A stretch of 38,406 bases of DNA from Bacillota bacterium (GCA_021792935.1 JAJYTS010000008.1:1-38406); one strand, 5' to 3'. Shown: positions 26,238 through 35,330, counted from the stretch's first letter. Notes: generated from the sequence alone by a model not told the origin. A program made the numbers and translations.

Positions 26238-27734
26238 TCAGCCAGAATGTCCGACCCGGGGAATTGGATGAGTTCCCAGGGCCATGTGGACGGTCTTCCA
26301 TTCGGTGTAAAACTCAAAACTGTGACTGCCGCCTTCGCGACCAATTCCACTCCATTTGGAGCCTCCAAACGGCGTCCGCAAATCTCGCACATTTTGGGAG
26401 TTGAGCCACACCATTCCTGCTTCCAACGCCTGCGAAACCCGGTTGGCACGAGAAACATCGCGGGTCCACACATAGGCCGCCAATCCGTAGCGGACCCCAT
26501 TAGCCATGCGAATGGCCTCCTCTTCGTCGCCAAACCGCAGCATGGCCAAAACCGGCCCGAATATTTCTTCCTGAGCCACCCGCATACCCGGTGTGACGCC
26601 GGTCAACAGCGTCGCCTGCAAGTAATTTCCCCGGGGAAACGCCGACGGCCTCTCCCCGCCCACCGCGACGCGGAAACCTTCCGACGGTGCCAAGTCAATA
26701 TAACTCTTGACCCGCTGCCAGTGATCTTGGTGAATCAGCGGTCCCAATTCGGTATTCAGATCAAAGGGATCGCCCACCACAATGTTCGCGATCCGGGACT
26801 TCAACGCGTCTTCAAACCGGTCCGCCACACTGTCCTGGACTAAAACCCGCGAGCCGGCCGTACAACGCTCCCCGTTTAGCGTAAACATTCCAAACAGGGT
26901 AGCATCAACCGCTCGTTCAAAGTCCGCGTCATCAAACACCATGACGGGCGATTTTCCGCCCAGCTCCATGGAAAACCGCTTCAACTGGCTGGCGCCGTTG
27001 CGCATAATTTCTTGGCCCGTGGTGGTTTCTCCCGTAAAGGAAATTAACGGGATGGCCGGATGTGCCACTAGGGCGGCGCCTGCCGACTCGCCCAGTCCGT
27101 GAACCACATTGAAAACGCCCGGGGGAAGGTCTGCCTCCTGAATGATGTGCGCCAATCGATCCGCCGTAATGGGCGACCACTCCGCCGGCTTCAAGACCGC
27201 AGTGTCTCCAGACGCTAAACAAGGGGCGATTTTCCAAGTTTCCAGCATGAGGGGAGTGTTCCAAGGCGTGATAAGGCCGGCGGTGCCGATAGGCTGACGC
27301 ACGGCATAGTTTTGAAAATGCGGGGGGTTGGGGAAACTTTCCCCGGTTAGACGCGTGGCCATATCCGCGAAAAAGCGAAAATTGTCGGCTGCCCGCTCAA
27401 TTTGCCCCAAAGTTTGCTTCAGGGGAATGCCGGTATCCAATGTTTCCAGCGAGGCCAACGCTACCCGGTCCCGCACCATCCCATCGGCAATACGTTCCAA
27501 ATAACGGGCCCGCTCCCGCCCCGGCATATCCCGCCACACCTGCACAAACGCTTGCTGAGCGGCTTGCGCGGCCTGTTCTACAATGGTCGCGTCGCCCGAG
27601 GCGATTTTCGTCAGCGTCTCATGAGTCGCCGGATCAAAATCCTCAAACCATTCCGGCCCACTATCGACGAACTGGCCATTAATAAAGTGACGCACACGGT
27701 CAGGAACCAGCTTCAGTGTTTCTTCGCGCGTCAT
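26238..27734 (-). CDS. hpaE: 5-carboxymethyl-2-hydroxymuconate semialdehyde dehydrogenase
   Basis: Aldehyde dehydrogenase motifs MELGGKSPVMVFDDADFERA and FTLNGERCTAGSRVLVQ, TPFGGSKWSGIGREGG; context with hpaBDG. Start trimmed to ATG 27734 (ATGA overlap). Confidence 0.88.
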   Translation of the reverse strand: MTREETLKLVPDRVRHFINGQFVDSGPEWFEDFDPATHETLTKIASGDATIVEQAAQAAQQAFVQVWRDMPGRERARYLERIADGMVRDRVALASLETLDTGIPLKQTLGQIERAADNFRFFADMATRLTGESFPNPPHFQNYAVRQPIGTAGLITPWNTPLMLETWKIAPCLASGDTAVLKPAEWSPITADRLAHIIQEADLPPGVFNVVHGLGESAGAALVAHPAIPLISFTGETTTGQEIMRNGASQLKRFSMELGGKSPVMVFDDADFERAVDATLFGMFTLNGERCTAGSRVLVQDSVADRFEDALKSRIANIVVGDPFDLNTELGPLIHQDHWQRVKSYIDLAPSEGFRVAVGGERPSAFPRGNYLQATLLTGVTPGMRVAQEEIFGPVLAMLRFGDEEEAIRMANGVRYGLAAYVWTRDVSRANRVSQALEAGMVWLNSQNVRDLRTPFGGSKWSGIGREGGSHSFEFYTEWKTVHMALGTHPIPRVGHSG

Positions 27735-28477
27735 AACTCCACCTCCTGCAAGACCGGGTTCGTCAGTACCCCGACCTTTTCGACGGTACATTCCAACACA
27801 TCACCGGGCACCACCGGAGAAATCCCGTCGGGAGTGCCAGTTAAAATGACATCCCCGTATCCCAACGTCATGAATTCCGAGAGATAGGCGATAATGTCGG
27901 GAATTGAGTGGAGAAGATGTTCGGTATTGCCGTGCTGCCGCACCTCGCCATTGACCCTGGTGGTTATGCCAAGGTGGCCAGGATCGCCCACTTCGTCCGG
28001 GGTCACCAAAAACGGGCCTAACGGACAAAACGTATCAAATCCTTTGGCTCGAACCGGAGGACGAAAGGTATTGCGGATAAAATCGCGGCAAGTAAAGTCA
28101 TTAGCGACGGTATAGCCCAACACGTAGTCCAACGCGTTTTGCGACGATACTCGACGGCATTCGCGCCCTATGACCACGGCAACTTCCGCTTCATAGTGGC
28201 AATGAGTGCCTCCCGCGGGATAGCGAATCGGAGCCTGGTTCCCTATCACCGACGAGGTGGGCTTAAAAAACAAGGCGGGCTCGGGTGGCTCCTCCAACCC
28301 CAATTCCGCGGCATGGCCGCCATAATTTAAGGCTAATCCAATAATGTTGCGCGGCTCAACAGGCGACAGCCACCGCACCTGATCCTGTTGCAAGCCGCGG
28401 CCGCCCGCCACAAGCAGATTATCCACCAATTGCGCATGATGAATTTTTCCATCCGCCACAACTCGTGCCAAACGCAT
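27731..28477 (-). CDS. hpaG: FAH-family isomerase/decarboxylase, HpaG-like
   Basis: IIGLALNYGGHAAELGLEEPPEPALFFKPTSSVIG, HYEAEVAVVIGRECRRVSSQNALDYVLGYTVANDFTCRDF, LTGTPDGISPVVPGDVLECTVEKVGVLTNPV. Confidence 0.85.
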   Translation of the reverse strand: MRLARVVADGKIHHAQLVDNLLVAGGRGLQQDQVRWLSPVEPRNIIGLALNYGGHAAELGLEEPPEPALFFKPTSSVIGNQAPIRYPAGGTHCHYEAEVAVVIGRECRRVSSQNALDYVLGYTVANDFTCRDFIRNTFRPPVRAKGFDTFCPLGPFLVTPDEVGDPGHLGITTRVNGEVRQHGNTEHLLHSIPDIIAYLSEFMTLGYGDVILTGTPDGISPVVPGDVLECTVEKVGVLTNPVLQEVEL

Positions 28478-29391
28478 TACTCAGTTCCCCCTTCCGCAAT
28501 CACACCATAGTCGGCCAATATTTTTCGCAGCCCCTGGGCATGGGCCGGGGACGGCATCACTAACGGCAGCCGCAGATTGGGACGAATCTTCCCCATCATG
28601 GCTAAGGCGGCCTTTAGGGGTCCGGGGTTGGTCTCCCAAAACAGCGCATCGTTAAGCGGGTACAGCTGGTAATGCAGCTCGCGCGCCTTTTCCCACTCCC
28701 CTGCCGCGGCCAGGTTGTACAAATCAGCCACCTGCCGAGGCAAGATATTGGCCGTAGCGCTCACATGCCCTGACCCTCCCAGCGTGAGCATGGGATAGCA
28801 CAAGGCTTCGATCCCGGAATAAAGCAAGAATTTCCGCCCCATAAGTTGGAGGAGCCTCGTGACCTGTTCGAAATCCCGATTCGATTCCTTTACCCCAATG
28901 ACGTTGTCGGCCTTGTCGCAAATACGCTTAACAGTGGCCGGTTCCATATTGGCGGCGGTGCGCCCGGGTATGTTGTAAATAACAACAGGCAAACGAGTGG
29001 AAGCCGCCACCGTGGTGAAAAACTGAAATAATCCTTCTTGCGATGGCCGGTTGTAATAGGGGACAATCACCAATGCCGCGTCCGCGCCTAAGGTTTCCGC
29101 CGTATGGGTCAGCCGCAGCGTTTCTTCCAGATTCGTGCTTCCCGTCCCAATGAGTGTGGGCACACGTCCTGCGATAGTGGCAATGGTGGTGCGGAACACC
29201 GCCTCCCGCTCCTCTAAGGTTAAAGAAGCTGGTTCACCAGTGGTGCCGGTCACGGAGACACCGTGGCTTCCTTGCTCAATTTGCCAGTTTATCAGATGTT
29301 TTAAGGTGTCATGATCCACCTGATTGTCATCCGTAAAGGGCGTCACCAGCGGGGTAATGGACCCCCGCAACCGTTCGTGAATCGTTGTCAT
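28477..29391 (-). CDS. DapA/N-acetylneuraminate-lyase family class I aldolase
   Basis: GSITPLVTPFTDDNQVDHDTLKHLINWQIEQGSHGVSVTGTTGEPASLTLEER, VIYNIPGRTAANM, NVIGVKESNRD (Schiff-base Lys). Confidence 0.9.
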   Translation of the reverse strand: MTTIHERLRGSITPLVTPFTDDNQVDHDTLKHLINWQIEQGSHGVSVTGTTGEPASLTLEEREAVFRTTIATIAGRVPTLIGTGSTNLEETLRLTHTAETLGADAALVIVPYYNRPSQEGLFQFFTTVAASTRLPVVIYNIPGRTAANMEPATVKRICDKADNVIGVKESNRDFEQVTRLLQLMGRKFLLYSGIEALCYPMLTLGGSGHVSATANILPRQVADLYNLAAAGEWEKARELHYQLYPLNDALFWETNPGPLKAALAMMGKIRPNLRLPLVMPSPAHAQGLRKILADYGVIAEGGTE

Positions 29392-29421
29392 TCCTTCACT
29401 CCTTATCTCTTCCTCATCGTC

Positions 29422-30096
29422 CTATTGTCCCATCCGGCTTGCGGTCGGGGATGCCGCACTATGATGCTGGTGCGCACGATAGGATTGCAGTGTTCTCAAC
29501 TGATGATTCTCAACCAGACGCTCCAACATTTCCGCCGGAGCCTTTTCAAAAAGGGACTGTATAATTTGATAGTGGTCTTGCAGCGAGCTGCGGGCGCGCT
29601 CGGGCACTAAGGTGAAAATATTCGCGCGTACTCGATCCAACTTGGCCGCGCAGGCTTCAATTTGTTCCACCAGATAACGATTGGGGCAACGGCCACGGAT
29701 GATGGCGTGAAATTGGCGGTTTAGCGCCCCATAAGCCAACAAGTCCGCCCGGTCCAGCACAGCATCCATTTCTTGCGCAACCGCCCGCAGCGCCTGGATA
29801 TCTTCCCCAGTAAGATGCGGAGCGGCCAACGCTGTCGCCCATCCCTCAAGATGCGCTTCCACGGAAAGCACTTCCGCGTAGGTGTCCTCATCAATGCGAC
29901 TGACCTGGGCGCCCACATGCGGCTCGAAATCCACCAAATCTTCCGCCTCTAAACGGCGAATCGCCTCTCGCACCGGAATCGTACTAATACCGAATTCTCG
30001 CGCCAGCGCGTCAATCACGAGCCTATATCCCGCGACCAGTTCTCCACTTAAAATGCGCCGACGTAGTTCCTGGTACACGTCATCCGTTTTCGACAT
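29422..30096 (-). CDS. GntR-family transcriptional regulator (FCD subfamily)
   Basis: DDVYQELRRRILSGELVAGYRLVIDALAREFGISTIPVREAIRRLEAEDLV wHTH, then an all-helical effector domain. Confidence 0.92.
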   Translation of the reverse strand: MSKTDDVYQELRRRILSGELVAGYRLVIDALAREFGISTIPVREAIRRLEAEDLVDFEPHVGAQVSRIDEDTYAEVLSVEAHLEGWATALAAPHLTGEDIQALRAVAQEMDAVLDRADLLAYGALNRQFHAIIRGRCPNRYLVEQIEACAAKLDRVRANIFTLVPERARSSLQDHYQIIQSLFEKAPAEMLERLVENHQLRTLQSYRAHQHHSAASPTASRMGQ

Positions 30097-30152
30097 TACC
30101 CATACCCCTCGTCTAACCAGCTTTCCTTAGATCGCTTTCTATATCTTCTCGA

Positions 30153-30181
30153 ATATTAAATCGTATATGATTGAACCGCAA
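30153..30181 (-). promoter_or_regulatory. Sigma-A-like promoter TTGCGG-N17-TAATAT with operator-like palindrome AATCGTATATGATT in the spacer
   Basis: Minus strand: TTGCGG ttcaatcatatacgatt TAATAT, about 50 nt upstream of the GntR gene. Palindrome at 30159-30172. Confidence 0.7.
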
Positions 30182-30413
30182 GCCTTTTTTGAACATTTCG
30201 CCACCATATTTTTGATTGCGGTTTAACAATCGACCCCGCCTAACCCGTTATCGCGGCTTTACGGTTGGTTTCCCAACCAAAACTCGCTAGACAAAGGGCC
30301 TGGCGGTGGCGAGGGGACGTCGCGGCGCCGCGGACCCGCGAGGCGAATTTCTTAAGTACTTGAAGCCGGACCATCCCTCCTGCCTTGGCTCGCAAATCGA
30401 TAGGGGTGTACCC

Positions 30414-30433
30414 GATATATGGTATATCATATA
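30414..30433. promoter_or_regulatory. Overlapping inverted repeats GATATA-TGG-TATATC and TATATG-GTATAT-CATATA upstream of the IclR-like gene
   Basis: Read directly; just upstream of the CDS at 30456. Confidence 0.55.
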
Positions 30434-30455
30434 GAAAATACAGCAATGACAAGAG

Positions 30456-31838
30456 GTGACGATGATGCTAACATCTGTTCAACTCGCGATTGAGGCGTTG
30501 CGCACCTTTCGCTGGGACCGTCCGGAACTATCCTTGGCAGAAATCGCGCGACAGGTTAACCGGCCTAAATCCACTATCGCCAAAGTGCTAACCACCTTAA
30601 CGACAGCTAGCTTTTTGGAGCCCGTGAATGGCACCTGCCGATATCGCCCCGCATTGCCTATGCTGCTTTTGGGCCCAGTCATGGTTAACCATAGTCAGCT
30701 GGTGCAATGCGCCCTCCCCATTGTTGAGCACTTAGCGCAGCGCACCCAACAAACCGTTCACCTAACTGTGTGCGAGTCGGGCGAGGTGGTGTGGCTCATA
30801 CGAAAGGATTGTGGCGCACGATATACCCTTTATTCGCGGGTGGGACGGCGGGGATCGGCAGCGGGAAGAGCCATACTGGCGTTTATGGAGGGCGATTCTT
30901 GGAAAACGGCTTATGCACGGAGTTGGAGCAGGCTGACCACGAAAACCCGTCAGGATCCTGCGCGGCTAAGTGAGGAAATGGCGGAAATTCGCCGCAGAGG
31001 CTACGCCATACAGGCGGACGAAGTGGATTTGGGAATCGCCTCTATCGCGGTTCCGGTTTTTGACGCATGCGACCGCCCCGTCGCCAGTCTCAGCGTGGTG
31101 GGACCCAAAACGATGTTCAACCACCAACATATTCCTCGCTTCAGCCGCTGGGCACAAGCTGCCGCCTCTCTTCTGCGACGCCGCTTGACGGAGGCGCCAG
31201 AATACGATGGCGGCGCTCCCATAAAGGTCCAAAGAGTATGGCGACCTTCCCCATCCATAGCCGTCAACGCACCTCCAATTCTTAAAACAGCACTGAAGGC
31301 CCTATCCGTGCTCACCCTCTTTTCCCGAGAAAGTCCCTCTCTCAGCTTTTCTGAGATTCGCGCCCAACTTAGCCTGCCCAAAAGTGTAGCGTCGAGAATT
31401 CTCGCGACGTTGCAGCACCTCAATATCCTTCATCGTGATCGCACAAACGGTCGGTTTCACCTCAGCGCCAGTCTCTTAGAACTGGGACTCATCGTGGAAG
31501 ATCACCATCCCGCGCTACAAGAAGCCAAACACCTGGTGCTTCGCCTACAAACGACAAAGGCGGCTACGGCGACCGTATTTGCCGTCTATGGCGACGAAGG
31601 CATTTGTCTAGCCTCCTCGGACGGGTTTAACTCCTACCGTGAAGGACAACGCCTGAGTCTTCCCGCGCACCTCACCACCACTCCCCAACGAATCGGGGAA
31701 AAGAGCTGGGCAATGCAGGGGCCGACGCTCTCATGCAATCATCAAAGCGTTGTGATCATGACTGAAGTAAGCCTTCTTGCCTACGGGAAAGGACACCCCG
31801 TCGCTTCCGCTTATCATCCCAGGGCGACAGCCCGCTAA
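30456..31838 (+). CDS. Tandem (fused) IclR-type transcriptional regulator
   Basis: Two wHTH segments: residues ~1-60 (TSVQLAIEALRTFRWDRPELSLAEIARQVNRPKSTIAKVLTTL) and ~280-340 (LKTALKALSVLTLFSRESPSLSFSEIRAQLSLPKSVASRILATLQHL). The effector domain after the first looks complete, after the second shortened. Confidence 0.8.
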   Translation: MTMMLTSVQLAIEALRTFRWDRPELSLAEIARQVNRPKSTIAKVLTTLTTASFLEPVNGTCRYRPALPMLLLGPVMVNHSQLVQCALPIVEHLAQRTQQTVHLTVCESGEVVWLIRKDCGARYTLYSRVGRRGSAAGRAILAFMEGDSWKTAYARSWSRLTTKTRQDPARLSEEMAEIRRRGYAIQADEVDLGIASIAVPVFDACDRPVASLSVVGPKTMFNHQHIPRFSRWAQAAASLLRRRLTEAPEYDGGAPIKVQRVWRPSPSIAVNAPPILKTALKALSVLTLFSRESPSLSFSEIRAQLSLPKSVASRILATLQHLNILHRDRTNGRFHLSASLLELGLIVEDHHPALQEAKHLVLRLQTTKAATATVFAVYGDEGICLASSDGFNSYREGQRLSLPAHLTTTPQRIGEKSWAMQGPTLSCNHQSVVIMTEVSLLAYGKGHPVASAYHPRATAR

Positions 31839-31970
31839 AGAAAAAAATAGTGGAGCGGCCACGCGAGACCGCCCCGAGTTTCGTGGAACTTGCGGTTAGC
31901 GAATCTCCCGAGAGTCTGGTTGAATAAAAGGTGCCAACCAAAATATTTAACTAAATTGGAGGAAAATCCT

Positions 31971-32573
31971 GTGAAAAGACCCCAATCGTCGGATGACCAC
32001 ATCTTGGTGGTAGAGGCCCCTGCGGTACTAAATTTAGCGTGTTTCGTGCACGATGCGGCCGGCCTCGCCTCCTATGCCGGATACCATCTGGGAGCACAAT
32101 ATCACTGGCCGTACCAAGAAGGCGGATTCCGCGGCGCCGTAGACGCGGTGACATTTATGGATGCCGCGTATCAGTGGTCTCGTTGGTGGGACGACCTTGT
32201 CAACGAACGCTATAAAGCAGTAACGGAAAATCTCGAGGTCCCCGACGAAGAATGGCTACACAGGGGGCTGCCGTCGTCCTTAGATGAATACCCGGCGCTT
32301 CGGCAAGCTGTGGCGACCGTATGGCCCACGTTTTGGGGATGGTGGTTGTATCCCTACGTGGGGGGAAAAATGGCCCTTGAATCGGCCGACTTGAACCGTC
32401 AGCAGCTAGTCTATACCAAATTACAAGAGATAGTTCCTGGACGATGGCATTGGGATCGCGTTTTTCGCCGGAACATGCGGGAAATGCGTTACCAGGCATC
32501 TCATGGCTGGGGCATTGTTCACCCAAACGATCTTTGGCACCTCGACTGGATGACCCCGCAAGCTTTCGCTTGA
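31971..32573 (+). CDS. Trp-rich hypothetical protein
   Basis: GTG start behind TTGGAGG. Sequence contains QWSRWWDD, VWPTFWGWWLYP, RWHWDR. No family recognised. Confidence 0.65.
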   Translation: MKRPQSSDDHILVVEAPAVLNLACFVHDAAGLASYAGYHLGAQYHWPYQEGGFRGAVDAVTFMDAAYQWSRWWDDLVNERYKAVTENLEVPDEEWLHRGLPSSLDEYPALRQAVATVWPTFWGWWLYPYVGGKMALESADLNRQQLVYTKLQEIVPGRWHWDRVFRRNMREMRYQASHGWGIVHPNDLWHLDWMTPQAFA

Positions 32574-32742
32574 GTGCCCGGATAACCGAGAAAACTCCAA
32601 TGAAGAATCCAAGATGGCCCGCTTAACGTCGGGCCGTCGTTGGTCAACTGACATCGAGCTACACGACGAAAAACGAAGAGAACCCGCTTGATGAAAATCT
32701 AAGAAGCATGGGACAGCCTCTCGGCCAAATGCCGCCGACCAG

Positions 32743-33423
32743 TTAGTGTTCTTGAAGGGTTGAGGCCTCACTTTTTTTGACCTGCGCAATAATGCGCAGC
32801 ATGGATCGATTCTTATGCTCTTCCGTGATTGCCGCGGCCCGCTCCACATCTTGGTCCCGAAGAGCGTCCAAAATAGCTTGATGGTCGCGCAAAGATTGAT
32901 AGGTGCTGTCATCTTTTCCCGACAAGGGCGAGGGGTAACGGCCAGCATGATTCCACAGATCCTCAATCATTCCGAGAAGACGCTCGTTATGACTGTAGCG
33001 GTAAATAGCCATGTGAAAAGCCCGATTAAGCCGACCCAATTCATCCGCGTCACGCGTCGACTCCACCGCCCGTTCCAAGTCAGTGGCAATCTGCCCAATT
33101 TCCGTTAGGGCTTCAGGGGTAATCCGCGGGGTGGCCAAGCGTATTGCCAGGCCCTCAAGAGCGGTGCGAATGTCAAAAATCTCTTGAAGATCTCTTGATG
33201 ATACAGGCGTCGCGATAGCCCCAACATGAGGGGTTAGAATAACCAATCCCATGGACGCGAGTTGATTAATGGCTTCACGGACGGGAATCTCACTCGTTCC
33301 AAATTCCGTCGCCAATTGCCGAACCTTTAATCGATCCCCGGGGCCATATTCCCCGTCAAGAATCTTTTGCTTGACCCGCCGTAAAATGTAATCTTTCTTC
33401 GTCTCAAATGGTGGTTGGTCCAT
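32743..33423 (-). CDS. GntR-family transcriptional regulator (FCD subfamily)
   Basis: KKDYILRRVKQKILDGEYGPGDRLKVRQLATEFGTSEIPVREAINQLASMGLV wHTH plus FCD domain. Confidence 0.92.
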   Translation of the reverse strand: MDQPPFETKKDYILRRVKQKILDGEYGPGDRLKVRQLATEFGTSEIPVREAINQLASMGLVILTPHVGAIATPVSSRDLQEIFDIRTALEGLAIRLATPRITPEALTEIGQIATDLERAVESTRDADELGRLNRAFHMAIYRYSHNERLLGMIEDLWNHAGRYPSPLSGKDDSTYQSLRDHQAILDALRDQDVERAAAITEEHKNRSMLRIIAQVKKSEASTLQEH

Positions 33424-33848
33424 ACGAACACCCCTATTTAATAGCTACCCTTATCATAGCACAGGCAAAAATAATGCCACCCATCCCCACGGGCTGAAAA
33501 TTCCTAATGTTATCGCATGCAAGTACTGAAAAGATATCTAGCGTCATCAACCACGGGTTCTAGACCCGACGCAGAGAAAATTTCAGGATATGCGTATTTG
33601 GTGATTGGTTTGCGGGTTTAATCCAGCCATGTAATCCCCGTGTTAAATCATATGATGTGATTAATCGGCGGGACCTGTTGACCTATCGTACCTTCGTAAT
33701 CCGTGATTGACTTAGGAGAGATCGCGATACCGCCCAACATCCGCACCTTAGTAGCCTATACCGTGGCCGCATTCCCGGAGACGGAACACGACTCTTTCAG
33801 CTCCCTCACCGAGTAAAGCCTGCTTCTCAGAGTCGGGAATTATACCTT

Positions 33849-34739
33849 CTACTCATTTTCAGCCCACCCCTCCGAAGCAAAATAGAACATTAGTCCTGAA
33901 TTTAACGCCTGAAGGCGGTCGAAGACTGTGATGGGCAGGAGTACCCCCATTTGCCCCGCATCGGATCGGACAGAGCAGTCAACGGTCAGGGACTGGACCT
34001 CAGGTCGTGCATTCATTTGGCAAATGGTCCGTTCCTGAGGCCGCAAATCATTGAGAAGGCCTGTCAGGACGTCCACCATTGTTCTTGCCTCTTCCGTAAC
34101 CGTCCGGGAATGGAACCATCCGTCCGCCGGGGCAGGTTGACCTCTAACCTCCTCACCTTGAGCCACCGTATGTGTTGGGGGAAGACCTACGACTTTGGAA
34201 ATGGCATCGAAGTCTAAACTCGTTCCGCGTATGCTAAAAGTCACCCTATCGGCCATATCCATGAATCTGTTTTCAATCCCGACGTGATTGTTGGTAACCG
34301 CTGCAAACCACCACAGTGGTAAGGTTTCGGTTGCGTCGCCGAACGATAGGATGTGCACGTCAAGGTTGAGTCCGACCTGGTGAGCCAATCTAATTATCTC
34401 AACGGGCCAGTCGAACCACACATGTGCCCAATCTGACCGAACATAGCAATCAATCTCGACTTTGGTGACGTCAGGATGACTCTGCAAGGCGCGAGCGTAT
34501 GGGGCACCCGGGGCCACTTCCTGTAACAATTGGGCTAACGTGGCGGCCCCATCATCGATGGTCTCGGTGAACTCATGATGATAGAGCCAACCGTCCGTGG
34601 GAGCAATAGTCGATGGACTTATATGCTCTCCCTGTTTTACCAGTTTGACCGGAGTCAAGCCAATCCCGTCCGTAATGGCAGCAAAATCCAGTCCGACTCC
34701 ACGAATACTCAGAGCGAATCGTCCGCCGACAACATTCAC
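33849..34739 (-). CDS. Protein with two DUF4279-like repeats
   Basis: Internal repeat: RFALSIRGVGLDFAAITDGIGLTPVKLVKQGEH... and RVTFSIRGTSLDFDAISKVVGLPPTHTVAQGEE..., each followed by DGW, a helical stretch and V..DC.VRSD. Confidence 0.7.
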   Translation of the reverse strand: MNVVGGRFALSIRGVGLDFAAITDGIGLTPVKLVKQGEHISPSTIAPTDGWLYHHEFTETIDDGAATLAQLLQEVAPGAPYARALQSHPDVTKVEIDCYVRSDWAHVWFDWPVEIIRLAHQVGLNLDVHILSFGDATETLPLWWFAAVTNNHVGIENRFMDMADRVTFSIRGTSLDFDAISKVVGLPPTHTVAQGEEVRGQPAPADGWFHSRTVTEEARTMVDVLTGLLNDLRPQERTICQMNARPEVQSLTVDCSVRSDAGQMGVLLPITVFDRLQALNSGLMFYFASEGWAENE

Positions 34740-34755
34740 GACAGTGTCCCCTATT

Positions 34756-34890
34756 TCGTACCGAACAGCTCTTTGAACTCACGGGCAAGTTCAAGTAGTT
34801 GCTGGAATTTTAAGTTATCTGCACCCCTACGGCCTTCATGGCATTTTATCTCTTCTTGATCCGAAATCAGCTGGCCGATCAACCCGATCC
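34756..34890 (-). other. Short ORF fragment upstream of the DUF4279-like gene
   Basis: Minus frame reads ...IGQLISDQEEIKCHEGRRGADNLKFQQLLELAREFKELFGTK*. Amphipathic, protein-like; no clear canonical start (TTG possible). Possible C-terminus of a decayed gene. Confidence 0.3.
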
Positions 34891-35194
34891 CAGAGACGCC
34901 CCATTACGCCTGATGGCGTCTTTTCAACAGGCGCAAGAAATCCAGAGATGTCGAGGTGGGGGGCCGGATAGCCAAATTTCATCGGGAGCGCGGCCGTCGC
35001 CGTTAACCCGGATGGGTTAGACAGTCCCGCACCCGCCAGCCAGGCGCCTAGGATTACCCCGTCAGACCGCCCGATATTAAGCTTTCCCGCCACGCGAAAA
35101 AGATTATGGATGTCCATCGGATGGGGCGATCACTCACGCGTTCCATAGCCTTTCATTTATCTAGGGTCAAGCACGGCATGCGCATCCGGCTGGA

Positions 35195-35330
35195 ATGAAA
35201 GGGCATGGCTGCCCATGGTGGGTGTACTGCCATCCTGAAACCGGGGAAGCAACTTCCCTTTCCCATTATCGCCGTAGAGCCGGGAACAATAAGCTGGATG
35301 CGTTTACTTCGGCGCCTCCATGCCATAGGC
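35195..35330 (+). pseudogene. Frameshifted HicA/YcfA-like mRNA interferase remnant
   Basis: Frame 35195: MKGHGCPWWVYCHPETGEATSL; shifted frame from about 35256: PFPIIAVEPGTISWMRLLRRL. Together they resemble GSHxxYxHPxTGxxTxLPFH...ExxPGTIxxMLRRL of HicA. Confidence 0.45.

Noticed and set aside
26163-26843. 226-aa plus-strand ORF
   Set aside because: Antisense to hpaE and the hpaB start; no motifs.
32616-32635. GGCCCG-N8-CGGGCC hairpin after the Trp-rich gene as a terminator
   Set aside because: Short stem and no T-tract; too weak to call.
34836-35117. 93-aa minus-strand ORF as an intact gene
   Set aside because: No family recognised and the frame appears to shift relative to the following protein-like fragment; treated as possible decayed sequence only.
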